Made by a program: the position numbers and the translations under genes | NCBI GenBank assembly: GCA_028023455.1 | Contig: JAQFVV010006735.1 | Location: 310,001-374,000, forward strand | Source of the DNA: Epiperipatus broadwayi | Taxonomy: Eukaryota; Onychophora; Udeonychophora; Euonychophora; Peripatidae | Direction of reading: 5' to 3' | DNA: 64,000 bases | Part shown: positions 60,441 through 64,000 of the stretch, piece after piece | Position numbering within the stretch: the first letter of the stretch is position 1 | Layout of the letters: each line of letters opens with the position of its first letter | The notes under the pieces: generated by a model | The model's database searches: none | What the model saw: the letters and a program-made list of their open reading frames with translations, nothing else | Told to the model about the DNA's origin: nothing

Positions 60441-63400
60441 TTGTATTTTTTTAAATATTCTTATAAAAGACATTTTAACTTCGTAACTGAAAGTAAAATT
60501 TGCTCCAGTCAAATGTTTAAAAGAGAGACGATTTGCTATATATATTTTGCTAAGAAATAATTTTCATATTCATTAAAAATAAATAAATATATAATTTAAA
60601 TGCAAGCATAATTTTGTTTGAATTAAAATCGAAAAAGCAAATCTTTTAAATTGGTCCAAAAAAACGTTGATAATTAATCAATAAATACCTGTCAAAAAAA
60701 TTGACTATACTTTTGAGAACTTATAGACTGAAACTAATTTTAAATTGTATCTATATTTTGTTTATACACATGTATAGGTAGGAAATTTATGTATTAGAAA
60801 ATTATAATACTATTGTAAAAAGTTGAAATAGATAAAAGTCAGTGTGCGTATGTATATACACGCACACTCATATATGTAAAATTTTAATATATTTTTTTTT
60901 ATTAAATGTCAATTTATTTTTATTTTTTGCGCGTATGTGCGCATATATATATATATGTAAACCATAGTAATAATTTGAATATATTTTATTATACGTTTTG
61001 TAAGTTAAAGTAACAATTTAAAATTTTGAATGGTAAATATTGTCAATTAATGTAATAACTTGAATTTTGTAGCAATATTGTAAATTACAGTATAATGACT
61101 TTTATTATTGTATATTATTCAAAATCAGACCTTAAATATCTTTTTTGTTGTTGTTATTAATAAACTTATATTTAATTGTTAAAAATTGTATTCCATCATC
61201 TCTTGTTCACATACAGTAATAGAGCCCATGTTCTCTGAGCTAGATTTCGGACACGGATAAATGGGGATGTGTTTAGTACTTTGGGCATCCAGTGATGATC
61301 AATCATTATCCTGGTTGGCGCAAAAGAGGATACTCTTTAAAGCCCATGCACTATTATTTTTTTATTTTACTTTAGTCTTATTAAAAGTTTAGGTTTATAG
61401 TTAGCCAGTACAAGTGGCCTGAGCATTGATGATGATCAGCATGTTTTAAATGTCCCAGCATTATTGTTTCAGTTTCTGATTGTTGTGTACTTTTAATGGA
61501 TAGGCACTAAACTGGTGCATCCAAGTCATGTTATATAATTTCCCAAGCTGGCAAAGGCTCAATAGTTAGCCTGTCTACAGAAGACCCATTTCCAATCCAG
61601 TCACAAGGTTGACTGTTGATTCATATTTTTTATGGTTCAAATCCAGCCACAAGATGGTATGTTGATTTATTGTACTGATTTATTTATTCCCATTAATGTT
61701 GATGGATCGTTATTTCTCTTAATATTTACTTATACTTATTATAATGCTGGTTGAATTTATAATTATGCTTTTAGCTGCTCTTAGGATAGCTTCTGATCTC
61801 TCAATGATCTCACAATGTTCTCTCAGAGATTCTTTAATCTCATACTCATATCTTTAAATATTTACTTATTTATTCTTTTTTAAATATTAATGTTTGATTT
61901 TAAATGGACTGTGAGTGATGATGTATTGCCATCACCCAGATTCACTTTCCACCAACCTCTCACTATCCCCATCCCGTTACAATATATATTGTAACATAAA
62001 TAAAGTTACTCAAAGAAATATTTAAAGGAGTCCAAATATCAAGATATTAAGTAAAGGTTCAAAATATAACACTATCAAGAATTATAAGCAAATTATTAAT
62101 AACCAGTATTATAACTCAGGTATACAGGCAGTAGATCTTATCCACTTTCATCTCTTGATTTGATGTTAAGTGCATGTTTAAACAAATACTAAGTGAATAT
62201 GGTCTAGCAGGGCGCCACTAGATTATCTGAATCTAGACACGGTTATATCTGATAACCTTTCACATGTACCAGGTTTGAATCCCTTCTTGGTACTTTATTT
62301 CTCATAAAATGGGAGATTTTGCTTTTTGAGCCATATCACTATATGCACTAATATTTAGGTAAAAGTAAAACATCTATAAACCAAAGTGGAGTATACTAGA
62401 CATAAATCATTTCTCAGATCTTAACATAACAAATGTGTTTCAATATTTTTATAAGTTCACTAGCTCAGATTATATATAACTAATTTAGGATGGCAATTCA
62501 CTCATCCTTGCATGAAATAGATGATGGGATGTGGTTATAATAATACTAAGAGATCACTAAATATTATAAAATCAATATTTATTTATGGCCTTTAAACAGT
62601 TAAACAGCTCATTAATTAAAACATTGATGACGATGATGATGATGATAATAATAACAATAATGACAAGGGTTTCAACTACAGCTTTAGGACTAAGCCTAAA
62701 CATAAAACTAATTTTTATAAAGAAATTCATAATTATTGCTTAATTTTAGCATATTTACTTATATCTTAAATAACTAATATTCAACTATTGATGATGATGA
62801 ATAATCACACTTAACAAAGACTACACTTAATGAAATATATATGCCTCGTTTAATAAAACAAACTAATATTTATTACTACATTTCTAACATATACATAAAA
62901 ATTTCTAGATAAATATGAAAATTGACATGAATAATAATAATAATAATAATTGATTATATTACAATCCTCAGATTAATTTTAAGTTCTTCCCCCTTTCCCT
63001 TCAAATGTATTTTGTATTAAGTTGGACGTCACATTGACCATGATTTTCACTCCATGAGAAAAGTATTTCAAAAAAAAAAAAATATTATCTGCTCATTAGC
63101 ACACATACTTTAAAAATCTAACATGTAAATAGAATGTAAAAAAAAAATGTTAGTAGAATTGAAAGAGCAAGTTTTAGAAACAAGTTTTAAATTATTTTCT
63201 CCCCCCTCTCTTCTACCTCTGAAATGCTATACTTAATGAAACAAACTAATCTAATATTCTAACACTACTTGTTACTCCACATTCAATCGCAATTATACAC
63301 ATATAAAATATCATTATGTATGTGCATGTTTTATCCCATGATAACAAAATATTATTTAAAACCAAAATAATAATATATTAGTTAAAACTAAAATCATAAT

Positions 63401-64000
63401 ACCATAAAAAAAAATTGTTTTACACATTAATATTGTAAAATTAATAAACAAATAATTTTCATACATTCAAGGTCATTTATGAAGCTCAAAGTTATTATTA
63501 ATAAGACATTCTTGTTTTTAATCGATCTGAATAGTCTTTAAAAGTTCTTTAAATAAAATATATCACTTTATTGCTAAAATGTTTATTAAGACTGATATCA
63601 TAAAGAAAATAGATATAAAAAGTCATATTACCGATCTTTTGTTTGTGGCGAATTTCCAAGGGTTCAAACTTGTCTTGTATATTGTCTATATTTCTACAGC
63701 TACCATTTCCGTCTTACATGGGAACAATCTCTTTCTTGAGGTGTATAACTATTTGATGATGATGACTCTATTGAGGTTATTTGCTTTAGTGGACAATTTG
63801 GAAATCATTATATTAATTTTTTTTCTCTTCCTGTCAAGCATGTGGATGAAATACAGCAGTTGTTTTCACATTTATAAATTTTCTTGAGTTTAAAATCAGT
63901 TGTTGTAACAATTAATTGGACTTGATGATTAATATTTATCAGTATATTAATTCATCTTCTTTGAATGCAGGTGAATGCTTTCTTCCTTCTATAAAAAAAC
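60441..64000. other. AT-rich DNA, no supported gene
   Basis: 61620-61660 (GGTTCAAATCCAGCC) and 62270-62285 (AGGTTTGAATCCC) look like isolated B-box text, possibly SINE debris. A short GAT run lies at about 62620-62650 and AAT at 62930-62952. The 102-codon ORF at 63579-63887 has no recognisable domain. Confidence 0.4.

Noticed and set aside
63579-63887. 102-codon ORF with membrane-like stretches
   Set aside because: Hydrophobicity is expected from T-rich DNA; no domain, no start context and no splice signals.

Overview
This window looks like nuclear DNA from an animal with a very AT-rich, repeat-laden genome (GC roughly a quarter by eye). No bacterial gene structure is visible: there are no operons and almost no long ORFs. 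Instead it holds long TA, ATT and TATC arrays, tRNA-derived short repeats, 5'-truncated LINE and Penelope-like retroelements, a hAT DNA transposon and many long inverted repeats. A mollusc, possibly a cephalopod, fits the repeat mix and the multi-copy neuropeptide-type precursor. That is inference from style, not from a diagnostic sequence.

The only convincing host coding region is at 41928-43460 (+). It encodes a 510-residue secreted precursor whose central part repeats an F/Y/W/H-S-H-R-K-P motif between acidic spacers and dibasic cleavage sites. A polypyrimidine tract plus GCAG lies just upstream, so this is probably the coding exon of a gene with a 5' exon elsewhere. The rest of the window would then be intron or intergenic DNA.

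Layout: 0-5 kb holds interspersed repeats, ATT arrays around a hairpin, and a 430-bp TATC array. 4.7-6.6 kb has an inverted repeat followed by a broken Penelope-like element (RT palm plus GIY-YIG nuclease). 7.5-10.6 kb has a foldback with internal tandem units, a small hairpin and a minus-strand Penelope nuclease relic. 13.15-17.4 kb is unusually free of repeats, keeps CpGs and has promoter-like motif pairs. 17.7-21.7 kb has an interspersed repeat family, a Penelope-type foldback and a SINE inside a foldback. 21.9 kb has a tRNA-like SINE head. 23.6-25.3 kb is a hAT element with a decayed transposase. 25.7-31.3 kb has more interspersed repeats and a second tRNA-like copy. 33.5-37.2 kb has several foldbacks, an intact GIY-YIG ORF and a nearly perfect 1.27-kb palindrome. 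37.3-39.3 kb is a broken element with a gag-like ORF and a Penelope-type tail. 39.8-41.4 kb has an interspersed repeat and a nested palindrome. 41.9-43.5 kb is the neuropeptide-type gene. 43.8 kb has a third tRNA-like copy. 46.8-50.6 kb has foldbacks, degenerate ~300-bp direct repeats and a decayed LINE 5' half. 51.2-54.15 kb is a fairly young LINE on the minus strand. 55.4-56.06 kb is a minisatellite, 57.65-58.3 kb another foldback, and 58.3-64 kb interspersed repeats and unremarkable AT-rich DNA.

The most interesting signals are the precursor gene, a set of hammerhead-ribozyme-like relics in the Penelope-type ends (6.5, 34.7, 35.0 and 47.2 kb) with a compensatory stem III change, and the large palindromes clustered around the Penelope elements.
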